From assembly GCA_017615755.1 (NCBI GenBank), contig JAFZZM010000074.1, positions 1 to 39,435 on the forward strand: a stretch of 39,435 bases of DNA. The letters run 5' to 3'. The stretch comes from Clostridiales bacterium. Its GTDB lineage: Bacteria; Bacillota; Clostridia; Saccharofermentanales; Saccharofermentanaceae. The notes beneath the pieces were generated by a model. It did not search any database. It was not told the DNA's origin and saw only the letters and a list, made by a program, of their open reading frames with translations. How positions within the stretch are numbered: the first letter of the stretch is position 1; every line of letters begins with the position of its first letter. The position numbers and the translations under genes are program-made. Positions 1 through 7,969 of this stretch are shown here, piece after piece.

Positions 1-84
1 CACACTTTTAGACATTTGGCTTATTTGTCTGAATCCGTGTCTAAATCCCCCCTCAATTCAGACACACTTTTAGACACATGACTT
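1..84 (-). repeat. Inverted copy of the 62-bp repeat family
   Basis: Read on the minus strand, this stretch matches the tandem units at 21551-21736: GTCTAAAAGTGTGTCTGAAT, then a short variable centre, an ATTCAGAC-type inverted arm, and the GACAAATA.GCC junction to the next unit. About one and a third units are visible and the repeat probably continues beyond the window edge. No coding potential was seen. The copy lies in opposite orientation to the array at 21.5 kb. Confidence 0.8.
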
Positions 85-85
85 G

Positions 86-997
86 TTAATCCTGCGGCTG
101 AATCGCGCTCCTGCTCATGAACCTTCCATCCTGCCGCTCGAAGCCGTACTTCTCATACAACCCATGCGCATCTTTCGTCAGCAGGATCCCGCGAAGACCC
201 ACATACTTTGGTCTCGCCAGAATATAGGAAACCAAAGTCTTTCCCAGCCCATTGCCGCGCTGGCTCTCATCAATAATGACATCCGCCAGATAAAACGTCG
301 TCGCATAGTCCGTGATCACACGCGCAAACCCGACCAGATGCGGCTCGCCATCCACATAGATTCCAAAACAATCCGAATGCCGCATCGACTTCTCGATCTT
401 CTCCGCCGGACGCTGACTCGCCCAGTACGTCGTCTTCAGAAGCCTCACCACATCCTCCGCCTGGATCTGCGACAAGCCTTCCACGATCCGGAACTTCACA
501 CCTGCCGACGCCTCGCACGCAAAAGCACTCGCGCCCTCGCTTTCGTCCGCCCCCACGCCTCTCAGCATCTTATAATGCGGAATGCCATCCAATATAAATT
601 CATCTGAAATCTTCTTAAACCCGAACTTGCCATAAAAACCTTCCGCATACGTCTGCGCCTCAAGATAGATCGGCACATCCCCATAGGTTTCCGTCAGCAC
701 ACGGATGCCTTCCTCCATGACCGCCCGACCATACCCGGCCGAACGCTTCGCCTCCGAAGTCAGCACACGCCCGATCGCGTGATACTTCTCATGCTCCACG
801 CCCTTATCGAGCACACGCAGATACGCCTGTACACCGTCCTCATCCGTGATCCAGACATGTATCGCCTCCTGATCCCGGTCATCCAGCTCCGGAGCCAGAC
901 AATGCTGCTCCACCACAAACACATCCACACGAAGCTTCAAGATGCCGTACATTTCCTCCGGCGTCAGATCCTGAAACTTCTTCACATGCAACTCCAT
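86..997 (-). CDS. ElaA-type GNAT fused to a second GNAT acetyltransferase domain
   Basis: This 303-residue protein contains two acetyltransferase modules in tandem. Residues 1-145 resemble ElaA (FQDLTPEEMYGILKLRVDVF, then VEQHC, an acetyl-CoA loop around RSAGYGRAVMEEGI, and a C-terminal YGKFGF). Residues about 165-300 form a classical GNAT fold with the acetyl-CoA motif QRGNGLGKTLV and the ending YEKYGFER. ElaA proteins are normally about 150 residues, so this is a fusion of two complete domains. AAGGAG lies 9 nt before the ATG. The gene is divergent from the lipoprotein at 1120, with a TATAAT-like -10 on the minus strand at 1066-1071. The fold is clear from the motifs; the acetylated substrate cannot be read from the sequence. 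Confidence 0.88.
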   Translation of the reverse strand: MELHVKKFQDLTPEEMYGILKLRVDVFVVEQHCLAPELDDRDQEAIHVWITDEDGVQAYLRVLDKGVEHEKYHAIGRVLTSEAKRSAGYGRAVMEEGIRVLTETYGDVPIYLEAQTYAEGFYGKFGFKKISDEFILDGIPHYKMLRGVGADESEGASAFACEASAGVKFRIVEGLSQIQAEDVVRLLKTTYWASQRPAEKIEKSMRHSDCFGIYVDGEPHLVGFARVITDYATTFYLADVIIDESQRGNGLGKTLVSYILARPKYVGLRGILLTKDAHGLYEKYGFERQDGRFMSRSAIQPQD

Positions 998-1119
998 ATC
1001 AAACTACTCCTTCCGGCGCATCCGCCACCGCAAAAAAGGACGCACCCCATCTGCGGCATGCGTCCATTATATCATTTGTGATACTATAAGCGTGTACACC
1101 ATTCCAAGGAGAAAAAACC

Positions 1120-2034
1120 ATGTCGCATCTTCGCAAAACCATCGCATGCATCTTCGCACTGCTCATGTTAGTTTCAGCTACCTCGTGCAGCACATTTGGC
1201 CGCGCCGGCCAGCTGTCCGGCCAGGTGCAGCAAGAACACGAACGCATCGACATTTTTAAAGAGGCTTTTTTCAAAGCACTTGAATCCAAAGACCATGATG
1301 CGATGGAGGGTCTTTTCTCTTCCCGCGCCCTCAAAAGAACTGACGACCTGGATGAAAGCATCGACTATGTTTTCGACCTTTGCGGTGGCAAAAAAGTCAC
1401 CGTCGGCACAAGCAGTTCTTCTTCCACCCAGCACATCGAGAAAAACAAGAACATCTGGGAGCTCCATGCATACTGCTATTTCACTGTCGACAACCAGGAG
1501 TACAAAGTCTTCTGGGTCGAATTTATGAAGTTCGACGAGGACAAGCAGATGCTAGGCGTCTACATGATCAATGTCACAGAAAAATCCGATGAAAAAAGCG
1601 ATCCGTTGTACACCTGCGCAGGCCTCTACACTCCCTCCCGCAGCAAGTATAACGCCGCCATCCTCACCTTAGACAAACTCTACCTCACCGACCACAAAGC
1701 CACCGACCAAAAACCGGCCTACAATATCCCCGACGAGAGCACCTGGTCCGACCTTTGGGACCCGAGTGTTTTCGCCACTCTCGCCCAGGAAGACAAAGAC
1801 GCGTTCGCCAAGTTTTTCGTTGACGAACGCTCCCGCGATATCTACGAAGGCTGGTACGAAATCGAAGACGACGGCACCACCATCTACTACGCCCGGGTCC
1901 GCCACGCTCTCAAAAAAGGCGTCCTCGGCATCCGTTACAATTCCGACGGTCTCATCACCGGCATCACCATCGACCTCGAACACACCACACTCAAAGACGT
2001 CCCCGAAGGCATCCAAGGCTTCGAAGACACCTAA
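1120..2034 (+). CDS. DUF5104-like lipoprotein
   Basis: The 304-residue product starts with a Lys/Arg n-region and a hydrophobic stretch ending in a lipobox (SATSC, Cys23), so it is predicted to be anchored outside the cell membrane. The segment after the lipobox (EAFFKALESKDHDAMEGLFS, then DDLDESIDYVFDLCGG) is the pattern of the DUF5104 family of clostridial lipoproteins, which have an NTF2-like look. The C-terminal third (about residues 175-300) is not a recognised domain. AAGGAG precedes the ATG by 8 nt. It converges on the toxin gene at 2047. Function is unknown; assignment as a lipoprotein is firm, the DUF number fairly so. Confidence 0.8.
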   Translation: MSHLRKTIACIFALLMLVSATSCSTFGRAGQLSGQVQQEHERIDIFKEAFFKALESKDHDAMEGLFSSRALKRTDDLDESIDYVFDLCGGKKVTVGTSSSSSTQHIEKNKNIWELHAYCYFTVDNQEYKVFWVEFMKFDEDKQMLGVYMINVTEKSDEKSDPLYTCAGLYTPSRSKYNAAILTLDKLYLTDHKATDQKPAYNIPDESTWSDLWDPSVFATLAQEDKDAFAKFFVDERSRDIYEGWYEIEDDGTTIYYARVRHALKKGVLGIRYNSDGLITGITIDLEHTTLKDVPEGIQGFEDT

Positions 2035-2046
2035 AGCCTGCCACCG

Positions 2047-2361
2047 CTATTTCAACTTGTTTTCGTAGTCCTGCAAAGCATGGAAAATTGCATCCACAAT
2101 AACGGTATCTTCCTCTATTCTATATAGCATAAAATAATCGTGGGCTAAGAAATTCATTCTTCTATAGCCTAGTTTCTTCAATTTGGGCTGCTCGCAAAGT
2201 TTCAAACTTCCCGCAACTATTGTAAGACAGCGGACAGTCTCTTCAAAATCATTGAGCACATTTCCTGCAGCACGTGCGCTCATTTTCTCATTAATCAGAT
2301 AGCTGATAAACCTATCAAGTTCCTCTTCCGCAACCGGAGTGATAAAAACTTTATAGGCCAT
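2047..2361 (-). CDS. RelE/ParE-family toxin
   Basis: This 104-residue protein has the RelE/ParE layout: N-terminal strand YKVFITPVAEEELDRFISYL, two helices, then the strand-rich C-terminus with RRMNFLAHDYFMLYRIEED and VIVDAIFHALQDYE. Such toxins cut ribosome-bound mRNA (RelE) or poison gyrase (ParE); the F.LY.I/V.I..I.H..QD ending is the ParE-like/YoeB-like form and does not decide the target. It overlaps the antitoxin gene by 11 bp, so the pair is translationally coupled, antitoxin first. The length is typical. There is no sign of decay. Confidence 0.88.
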   Translation of the reverse strand: MAYKVFITPVAEEELDRFISYLINEKMSARAAGNVLNDFEETVRCLTIVAGSLKLCEQPKLKKLGYRRMNFLAHDYFMLYRIEEDTVIVDAIFHALQDYENKLK

Positions 2362-2644
2362 ACTTCGACCTCATATCCGAGATCACTTGATCGGCTAAGC
2401 GACTCATTTCCTTTTGGGAACTTGTTCGTGAACGCTCAAGCCGCAATAGAAGTTCCTCTTCTGAAAGAGATTCATACGGATTAGAGGTCACTCTCTTAAT
2501 TTCAAACGGAAACCCATTCGCCGCAATCGCCTGCGTCAAAAACATTCGAATCGCCGAAGTAGTATCCGTTCCCAACTCCTTAAACAGGATATCAGATTTT
2601 TGCTTTAATTCATCATCTACTCGAACTTGTATCGTTGCGGACAT
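2351..2644 (-). CDS. RelB/DinJ-family antitoxin
   Basis: The N-terminus MSATIQVRVDDELKQKSD is a ribbon-helix-helix DNA-binding segment, followed by LFKELGTDTTSAIRMFLTQA and GFPFEI, the hallmark of RelB/DinJ antitoxins. The C-terminal part (SEEELLLRLERSR and onward) should wrap the toxin. The ATG at 2644 is preferred over an upstream in-frame ATG at 2662 because GGAGGTG lies 7 nt in front of it and family members begin at this point; the protein is then 97 residues. It is first in the operon and is expected to repress its own promoter at 2676-2704. Confidence 0.88.
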   Translation of the reverse strand: MSATIQVRVDDELKQKSDILFKELGTDTTSAIRMFLTQAIAANGFPFEIKRVTSNPYESLSEEELLLRLERSRTSSQKEMSRLADQVISDMRSKYGL

Positions 2645-2675
2645 GGCTACACCTCCACTCATGCTATTTAATTAC

Positions 2676-2704
2676 ATTTTAATGCATTTTGATTGCATTT
2701 TCAA
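2676..2704 (-). promoter_or_regulatory. Promoter and probable operator of the first toxin-antitoxin operon
   Basis: On the minus strand TTGAAA (2699-2704) and TAAAAT (2676-2681) are separated by exactly 17 bp. Three direct copies of AAAATGYA, 10-11 bp apart (ends at 2674, 2684 and 2695), fill the promoter and would place a ribbon-helix-helix repressor on one face of the helix. Binding by the adjacent antitoxin is inferred. Confidence 0.6.
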
Positions 2705-2777
2705 CGCACTAACATGACATCAGCATTTAGAAATGTATTCACTCTTCCTTCCCACGTCTTCCTCTCAAAAAGCGCTC

Positions 2778-3005
2778 TCACTGGTCGCCTCTCACGCCGA
2801 CGCGGAACAGCTTCGTGCCCACTTTTCTCTCCGACAAAAACACGCACACAACAGCCATGCAAACCAGCGTCAGCACCGAGAGCCCCGCCGCAAGCTGCTC
2901 CCAGAGCATCCGCGACGGCGCCGACTCCGCAGACAAATCACTCACCGCCTGTGACATCCAGTCGTATCCAGGAAAAGCACTTGCTCCCGCTAACACTTGA
3001 AACAT
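2778..3005 (-). pseudogene. Remnant of a DUF998 membrane protein
   Basis: From an ATG at 3005 the frame reads 75 residues containing FPGYDWMSQAVSDLSAESAP and then one hydrophobic helix (AAGLSVLTLVCMAVVCVFL). The first segment is the diagnostic N-terminal motif of DUF998 membrane proteins, which normally have about 190-220 residues and six helices. Here the first helix is incomplete and the protein stops after the second, so most of the gene is missing. No continuation was found in other frames up to 2705. It directly follows the stop of the HAD gene. I read it as a decayed remnant; a short membrane peptide cannot be excluded. Confidence 0.55.
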
Positions 3006-3006
3006 C

Positions 3007-3026
3007 AACAATGTAACATTGTTACA
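3007..3026. promoter_or_regulatory. Palindromic operator-like site
   Basis: Two interlocked perfect palindromes overlap here: AACAATGT-A-ACATTGTT (3007-3023) and TGTAACA-T-TGTTACA (3012-3026). The second resembles the GTAACATGTTAC site in front of the marR gene at 21481-21492. It sits just upstream of the DUF998 remnant and across the stop codon of the HAD gene. It is probably a regulator-binding site left from the DUF998 gene. Confidence 0.45.
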
Positions 3027-3690
3027 CGGATAAAACCTCGAGTAATTCCTCGATATTGTCGATGACAAAGTCCGCACCCGCCGCCTCAAGGTCCGCACGG
3101 TCCGAATTGCCATATGTGACTCCGCAAGTCCGAACACCGGCGCTCTTTCCCATAGCGATATCCACCGGCATGTCACCAACGACAATAGCCTGATCCGCAC
3201 TAAGCGAAAGATCCGAGAGCGTCTTCAGGACCGCATCCGGATGCGGCTTCAACCGGGTCGTGTCCTCCCCGGCCAGAACATAAGGAAACGCTTTCTCCAG
3301 ATTCCAGGCAGCCAGGAACTCAAACAAGGACTTCTTATTTCTCGCCGTCGCAATCGTTCTCACGATGCCCCTCTCTTCCAAAACAGCAAGCACGTGATCC
3401 ACTCCCGGGAAACGCTCCGGCGGCATGATCTTCTTCAGTTCATCGAATCGCGCCCGATACGCAACGACCAGTTCATCGAGCAGCGCCTCGTCGTTCAACT
3501 CAGGATACAATTTCTCAAAGCCCGCCCGCGCGGTCAACCCGATCGTCGCAGCGCAGGCTTCTTCGTCCTTCACATCCAGACCGAACTTTCTCATCGTATC
3601 CTGTTTCGCCACAACGATTGCTTTCTTCGTATCCGCAAGCGTGCCGTCAAAATCGAAAATGACTGCTTTTATCTCCATATCTTTCCTCAT
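3022..3690 (-). CDS. HAD-superfamily phosphatase (phosphoglycolate phosphatase-like)
   Basis: The 222-residue protein shows all HAD motifs: motif I DFDGTLADT (nucleophile Asp near residue 13), motif II in TIATARN, motif III Lys in RLKPHPD, and motif IV VVGDMPVDIAMGKSAG. The helical cap between motifs I and II places it in subfamily IA, near phosphoglycolate phosphatase and PpaX. It hydrolyses a small phosphate ester in the cytoplasm; the exact substrate is not visible. Its start overlaps the stop of the racemase gene by 4 bp (ATGA), so the two are co-translated. An alternative start at M5 is possible. Confidence 0.87.
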   Translation of the reverse strand: MRKDMEIKAVIFDFDGTLADTKKAIVVAKQDTMRKFGLDVKDEEACAATIGLTARAGFEKLYPELNDEALLDELVVAYRARFDELKKIMPPERFPGVDHVLAVLEERGIVRTIATARNKKSLFEFLAAWNLEKAFPYVLAGEDTTRLKPHPDAVLKTLSDLSLSADQAIVVGDMPVDIAMGKSAGVRTCGVTYGNSDRADLEAAGADFVIDNIEELLEVLSV

Positions 3691-4379
3691 TCCATTGCCA
3701 GCTTAACAAGTTTCTTCAAGTGGATCTCCACCGAATCAAAACATGGCACCGGACAGTTCTCCGAATTCAGGATCAACGGCAGTTCCGTGCACCCGAGAAT
3801 GACACCTTCAATGCCGTCCTCGTCACGCATCCGCGTAATGATCCCTACCAGTTCCGCCAGCGTACTTTCCTTCACGATGCCCTGCTCGAGCTCCTCGTAG
3901 ATCCGCTTCGCCACGAGCTGACGCTCCGTTTCCGTCGGTACCAGAACCACAACACCTGCTTCCTGCAGGTCTTTCTTCATGTAGTCTTTCTCCATCGTGA
4001 AGATCGTGCCAAGAAGTCCGACTTTCTTACATCCACGAGAAACGACCTCTTCACAGACCGTCTTTGGAATACTGACAAGCGGCAAACTCGTCCGCTTCTG
4101 AATCGCATCAAAAACCACATGCATGGTCACCGCCGTCAGCGCGACTACCTCGGCACCACCCGCAACCAGACACTCTACTTTCTCTTCTAAATAATCCGCA
4201 AGAAGATCGTACTGCTCATTGCATACATACTCCCACGCACGACGAAAGTTCACGCTCTCGATTGCAATATCCGGCATGGCCTTTCCGCCCGTGCGCGCAT
4301 CGATTTCCGTATTCAGATCCTTGTAGTACATCACCGTCGACTCCGGCCCCGTACCACCGACTAAACCAATCTTCTTCAT
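3687..4379 (-). CDS. Aspartate/glutamate racemase family, broad-specificity amino-acid racemase type
   Basis: The 230-residue protein opens with KKIGLVGGTGPESTVMYY, typical of the Asp/Glu/hydantoin racemase superfamily, and carries the second catalytic motif GVILGCTELPL with Cys197. The first catalytic loop reads ALTAVTMH, with no Cys; Thr82 lies at or next to that position. The E. coli YgeA racemase is known to use a Thr/Cys pair rather than two Cys, so this is probably an active YgeA-like PLP-independent racemase. Glutamate racemase itself is less likely. It is first in a two-gene operon with the HAD phosphatase. Racemases of this type supply D-amino acids for the wall or for release. Confidence 0.83.
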   Translation of the reverse strand: MKKIGLVGGTGPESTVMYYKDLNTEIDARTGGKAMPDIAIESVNFRRAWEYVCNEQYDLLADYLEEKVECLVAGGAEVVALTAVTMHVVFDAIQKRTSLPLVSIPKTVCEEVVSRGCKKVGLLGTIFTMEKDYMKKDLQEAGVVVLVPTETERQLVAKRIYEELEQGIVKESTLAELVGIITRMRDEDGIEGVILGCTELPLILNSENCPVPCFDSVEIHLKKLVKLAME

Positions 4380-4440
4380 ATGAGCTCCTTAAGCAGCAAT
4401 TTTCAGATATTATTGCATACATACACCCTTTCCGCAAATG

Positions 4441-4465
4441 AAAAGGCGAGGTCATCAACCTCGCC
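4441..4465 (-). terminator. Intrinsic terminator of the cyclic-di-GMP gene
   Basis: On the minus strand GGCGAGGT (8-bp arm, 4458-4465) pairs with ACCTCGCC (4445-4452) over a 5-nt loop and is followed by TTTTC. It lies 41 bp beyond the stop of the GGDEF-EAL gene and just before the racemase gene. Confidence 0.85.
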
Positions 4466-4506
4466 ATCAAAATCACTTGCCCAGAGAGCCATTCCGCGTC
4501 CAGCGC

Positions 4507-6741
4507 TCATTTCTCCACGCAACTCTCCATCACAATCTTCTCCGCCTCATCTGCCGGCAGCGGCCGTCCCCAGATATACCCCTGCACGAAATCGCACCCG
4601 ATATCACGCAGTGTCTCGAGCTGGTCCGGCTCCTCCACACCTTCTGAAATAACATCGAAGCCCATGATGTGACCGATCGAAATGATCGCCGCGACATACT
4701 GTCTCGAAGAATCACTCGTATTCATCGCATCGATGAACGCCTTATCGATCTTCAGGATATCCGCCGGAAGCTTATTGAGATAACTCAGAGAAGAATATCC
4801 TGTACCAAAATCATCGATCGCGATCTGGATCCCCATACTCTTCAGCTCATCGATACAACGGAACGCCTTGTCCTCCGAATCGAGCATGATCGACTCCGTG
4901 ATCTCGATCTCGAGCTTCGACGCCGGCACACCGCTCTCCGCCAGGATCCCGCGGATCTCCTCCACAAAATCACTCTTCATGAGATGCCGCGCCGATGCAT
5001 TGACACTCAGCATCAGGTCCGCACCCGACTTACGCAGCACCTCGCCGAAGAAACACATCGCCTTCCGGAACACCGTCCCGTCCACACGATCGATCAGGCC
5101 CAGTTTCTCCGCCACCGGAATAAATTCACCCGGGCTGATAAACTTTCCGTCCGCATCCTTCATGCGGGCCAAAGCCTCGAAGCCACGCAGTTTATGGTTC
5201 ATATCAAACTGCGGTTGCAGATTGAAATAGATCAAGTCATTTTCGAGCGCCGCCATAATCTTGTTCTCGATCTCGATCAAGCGCTCCTCACGCAGCATCT
5301 CCGGCGCAAATCTCAGCACATGCTCACTGCTGTTCGCCCACTTGATCTCTTTCATGGCCGTATTCGCGTGCGAGATCAAAGTATCGAGCGTCGCGCCATC
5401 CGTCGGATACTCCGCATAGCCGAAGCTCGCCGACACGTGCAGGTCGATGCCATCCACTGTCAGATTCTCCTTCAGCGCCTCGACATACTTCGAAATCACA
5501 CTCCGAAGCTCTTCTTCACTTTGGTATTCACTCAAAACCACGAGATACTCATCACCGGCAATACGCGCCAGATACTGCTTCACCGAAGAATCCCCACTCG
5601 TGCCCAGAGCACTCCAGCGCTTTGCCACATCGATCAGTACCTTGTTGCCCGCATCAAAACCAAATGAATCGTTGATGCGCTTGAGATTATTCAGATCAAC
5701 GGACACCGCCGTAAACGTCTCGCCCGCCTTCACCAGTGCCTGCGTATACTCGATACTCGCAAACCGGTTCGGAAGCCCTGTCAGCACATCGGTATAACTC
5801 ATGTGCTCCAATCGCTGCAGCACCTTATACCGCGCAATATGCGAAGACGCAAAGAACGTCGTCAGCTCCAGCGTCTCCTTGATGCGCATCGTATCTTCCG
5901 TATCGAAATTGATCGCCCAGATAAAACCGAGAAGCTCATCACCCTGACGCAGCGGGAACAAAACCACACTCTTCACGCCCGCCTCCACGAGCGTCGCATA
6001 CCACGGATAATTAATCTTCGAAATATAGTCCATATCCGCCTGGTCGCGGATAATGATGCAGTCGCCCTGCTCGCCGATCATGTCCTTCCAGGAATTGGCG
6101 ACCGCATAGAAATTCTTAAACTCCGTCACGCGCTTGATCGAACTGTTCGGCACATAATCCGTCGCCAGAATGGAGTACTCTTCTTCGTCGTTATTAATCA
6201 AAAGCACTGTACACCCTTCTGCTTTGCAGGTGATGCGGATCTCGGAGATCACGCTCTCCATCGCCTCTTTCAGGTTCGCCGCTTTGTGCAGTTTAATACA
6301 GGTCTTCAGTACATCGCTCGATGTCTTGGAAGTATTAAACGTATCGACCAGCTTATCGACTCCTTGGGCCGGTGTCGACATATAGATACAGTAGCAAAGT
6401 TCGCCGTCTTCGTATTCCAGCGGCATCGCGCTGATGTCAAACCACACATCGATATTACTGATGTGCGCACACGTGTGGACTTCCTTCTTCTCGACCGCCG
6501 CCTGATAACAGACCTCATCGAAACTCCGGTTCATCGGGAAATAATCGGTATAAAGTGAATTCGGCACAAACGCAGGACGCTCTCCACCGACAGCATCCTG
6601 GACACGACGGACCGCCATGTCTGTATATTTCTTGTTACCCGCAACAAGCCGGATCTCGCCATACCCGCCATCCGCGAGTTTTCTCACAGATACGACGCAA
6701 GTCGGCGCAAAAAACGAATCCACAAACCCCTGAAAATCCAC
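4507..6741 (-). CDS. PAS/GAF-GGDEF-EAL cyclic-di-GMP turnover protein
   Basis: The 744-residue protein begins with a PAS-like region (about 1-130), then a GAF-like domain (about 155-310), a GGDEF domain (about 325-485, starting at YTDVLTGLPNRF) and an EAL domain (about 495-740). The cyclase motif is AGDEY, a conservative variant of GGDEF, and no RxxD product-inhibition site lies five residues before it. The EAL domain keeps FEALARM, EITES, DDFGTGYSSL, KIDKAFI and EGVEE, so phosphodiesterase activity is expected. Whether the cyclase half is active or only binds GTP is open. No membrane segment is seen, so it is a cytoplasmic sensor. The start is GTG with AAGGGG 6 nt upstream. It is a single gene with its own terminator. 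Confidence 0.92.
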   Translation of the reverse strand: MDFQGFVDSFFAPTCVVSVRKLADGGYGEIRLVAGNKKYTDMAVRRVQDAVGGERPAFVPNSLYTDYFPMNRSFDEVCYQAAVEKKEVHTCAHISNIDVWFDISAMPLEYEDGELCYCIYMSTPAQGVDKLVDTFNTSKTSSDVLKTCIKLHKAANLKEAMESVISEIRITCKAEGCTVLLINNDEEEYSILATDYVPNSSIKRVTEFKNFYAVANSWKDMIGEQGDCIIIRDQADMDYISKINYPWYATLVEAGVKSVVLFPLRQGDELLGFIWAINFDTEDTMRIKETLELTTFFASSHIARYKVLQRLEHMSYTDVLTGLPNRFASIEYTQALVKAGETFTAVSVDLNNLKRINDSFGFDAGNKVLIDVAKRWSALGTSGDSSVKQYLARIAGDEYLVVLSEYQSEEELRSVISKYVEALKENLTVDGIDLHVSASFGYAEYPTDGATLDTLISHANTAMKEIKWANSSEHVLRFAPEMLREERLIEIENKIMAALENDLIYFNLQPQFDMNHKLRGFEALARMKDADGKFISPGEFIPVAEKLGLIDRVDGTVFRKAMCFFGEVLRKSGADLMLSVNASARHLMKSDFVEEIRGILAESGVPASKLEIEITESIMLDSEDKAFRCIDELKSMGIQIAIDDFGTGYSSLSYLNKLPADILKIDKAFIDAMNTSDSSRQYVAAIISIGHIMGFDVISEGVEEPDQLETLRDIGCDFVQGYIWGRPLPADEAEKIVMESCVEK

Positions 6742-6926
6742 AGTGTCCCCTTTCCACTCCTATCGCCGATCGCCCCGAAAACCCAGTCCCCGAAGGCGCG
6801 CGAAAACAGAATAGCATCAATTCACTGATTCCATTCTAAACATATATCATGTCTATTCATCATCATAATGTAAAAATTTAATGAATTGTTTTTCAGGAAG
6901 TTCTCCGACTCAGGCAGAAGCCACGC

Positions 6927-6988
6927 TTACGCCTCCGCCGCCATCTCCTCGTTCAGCAGATCTTCCGTCGCCGCCATCGCCTGAAGCG
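6927..6988 (-). pseudogene. Out-of-frame 3' end of the HD-domain gene
   Basis: This is the stranded tail of the upstream reading frame. Together with about 75 bases that overlap the annotated gene it reads EVIERGAQQLGWELDKLLE and on to EEMAAEA-stop, matching how HDIG hydrolases of this type end. It shows that the intact gene was about 198 residues and spanned 6927-7522. Confidence 0.7.
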
Positions 6989-7522
6989 TCATCTCCAGAA
7001 GTTTGTCCAGCTCCCAGCCCAACTGCTGCGCACCACGCTCGATGACCTCTCTGGAGCACCCGGCGCGAAGCCCTTGCTCTTATACTTTTTCTTCAGCGAT
7101 TTCAGCTCCATGTCCTTGGTGCTTTTCGAAGGACGCATCAGCGCTGCCGCACCGATCAGCCCGGTCAATTCATCCGCAGCAAAAAGCACTTTTTCCATTT
7201 CATGTATCGGTTCGACTTCGATCGTGGTTCCATTTCCCACCGTGATTCCGTAACCATGCGAGCAGACCGCATGAATAATATCCTCACTCACACCACCGGC
7301 AGCAAGAAGCTCCGGTGCTTTGAGACAATGCTCATCCGGATAGATTTCAAAATCGATATCATGAAGCAAACCCACGATGCCCCAGTACTCCGCATTCTCC
7401 CCGTAACCGAGCTCCTCGGCGTACCATTTCATCACAGCCTCCACCGTCAACGCATGCTGAATGTGAAAAGAGTCTTTGTTATATTTCTTCAAAAGTGTAA
7501 ATGCTTCATCTCGTGTAATCAT
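6989..7522 (-). CDS. HD-domain phosphohydrolase, frameshifted near the C-terminus
   Basis: The protein has the HDIG-type core: LKKYNKDSFHIQHALTVEAVM (metal-ligand His), GLLHDIDFE (HD pair), AVCSHGYG, and AADELTGLI. Such proteins hydrolyse nucleotide or phosphate substrates with a metal pair. After KKKYKSKGFAPG the frame runs into an unrelated Ser/Trp-rich tail of about 20 residues. In the neighbouring frame the expected family ending (SREVIERGAQQLGWELDKL and onward) continues without stops to 6927. A one-base loss in the GCGCCGGG run at about 7061-7068 explains this. The catalytic core is intact, so activity is possible. AAGGAG precedes the ATG by 11 nt. Confidence 0.82.
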   Translation of the reverse strand: MITRDEAFTLLKKYNKDSFHIQHALTVEAVMKWYAEELGYGENAEYWGIVGLLHDIDFEIYPDEHCLKAPELLAAGGVSEDIIHAVCSHGYGITVGNGTTIEVEPIHEMEKVLFAADELTGLIGAAALMRPSKSTKDMELKSLKKKYKSKGFAPGAPERSSSVVRSSWAGSWTNFWR

Positions 7523-7620
7523 CCGGATCGCGCTCCTTGTCCTTATTACCTACTATGTTGATAGGTTTTAAGAATTCTATCACATTCCATCCGATCCTTC
7601 AAGAATCCAGAAGCGTTCTC

Positions 7621-7956
7621 TTACTTCATCGCCGAGATCACATACACGATCGATCCGATCAGGATCACCACTATAATGAAAAGCAGGATCTTCCCGAGTC
7701 CATTCCACGCGAACCCACCTTTCACAGGCTCTGGCTGCTTCGGTGGTTCTTCCTTCTTGATCTCGACCTGCTTTTTCAGAAGCCTCTTCTCGAGCACCTC
7801 GTGCCGCTTCGCACCACAAGTCGGACAACACGTCTCCGCATCCTCCGTTGCACCGATCCTCTGCATCGTCCCACAGTAATCACACTTCGAAAATCTCTCG
7901 ATCACCTCACCGGTAACCACCTCTTCAAACTGCTTACCCAGATTACCATTCTCCAT
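7621..7956 (-). CDS. Zinc-ribbon protein with one membrane segment
   Basis: The 111-residue protein has a zinc ribbon formed by CDYC (about residues 25-28) and CPTC (about 44-47), a Lys/Glu/Pro-rich linker, and a C-terminal membrane helix (KILLFIIVVILIGSIVYVI). It is therefore a tail-anchored protein with the ribbon in the cytoplasm. AGGGGGAG lies in front of the ATG, and the gene starts 13 bp after the stop of the gene at 7970, so the two form an operon. Similar small proteins are common in Clostridia without a known role. Confidence 0.75.
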   Translation of the reverse strand: MENGNLGKQFEEVVTGEVIERFSKCDYCGTMQRIGATEDAETCCPTCGAKRHEVLEKRLLKKQVEIKKEEPPKQPEPVKGGFAWNGLGKILLFIIVVILIGSIVYVISAMK

Positions 7957-7969
7957 CTTGATCTCCCCC

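Noticed and set aside
2778..3200. Full 140-codon frame as a real gene
   Set aside because: Its first 65 codons overlap the HAD gene in another frame and show no homology; only the part after 3005 matches DUF998.
4669..6558. Plus-strand frames of 330 and 250 codons opposite the GGDEF-EAL gene
   Set aside because: Arg/Ile/His-rich antisense shadows of a gene with complete domain motifs.
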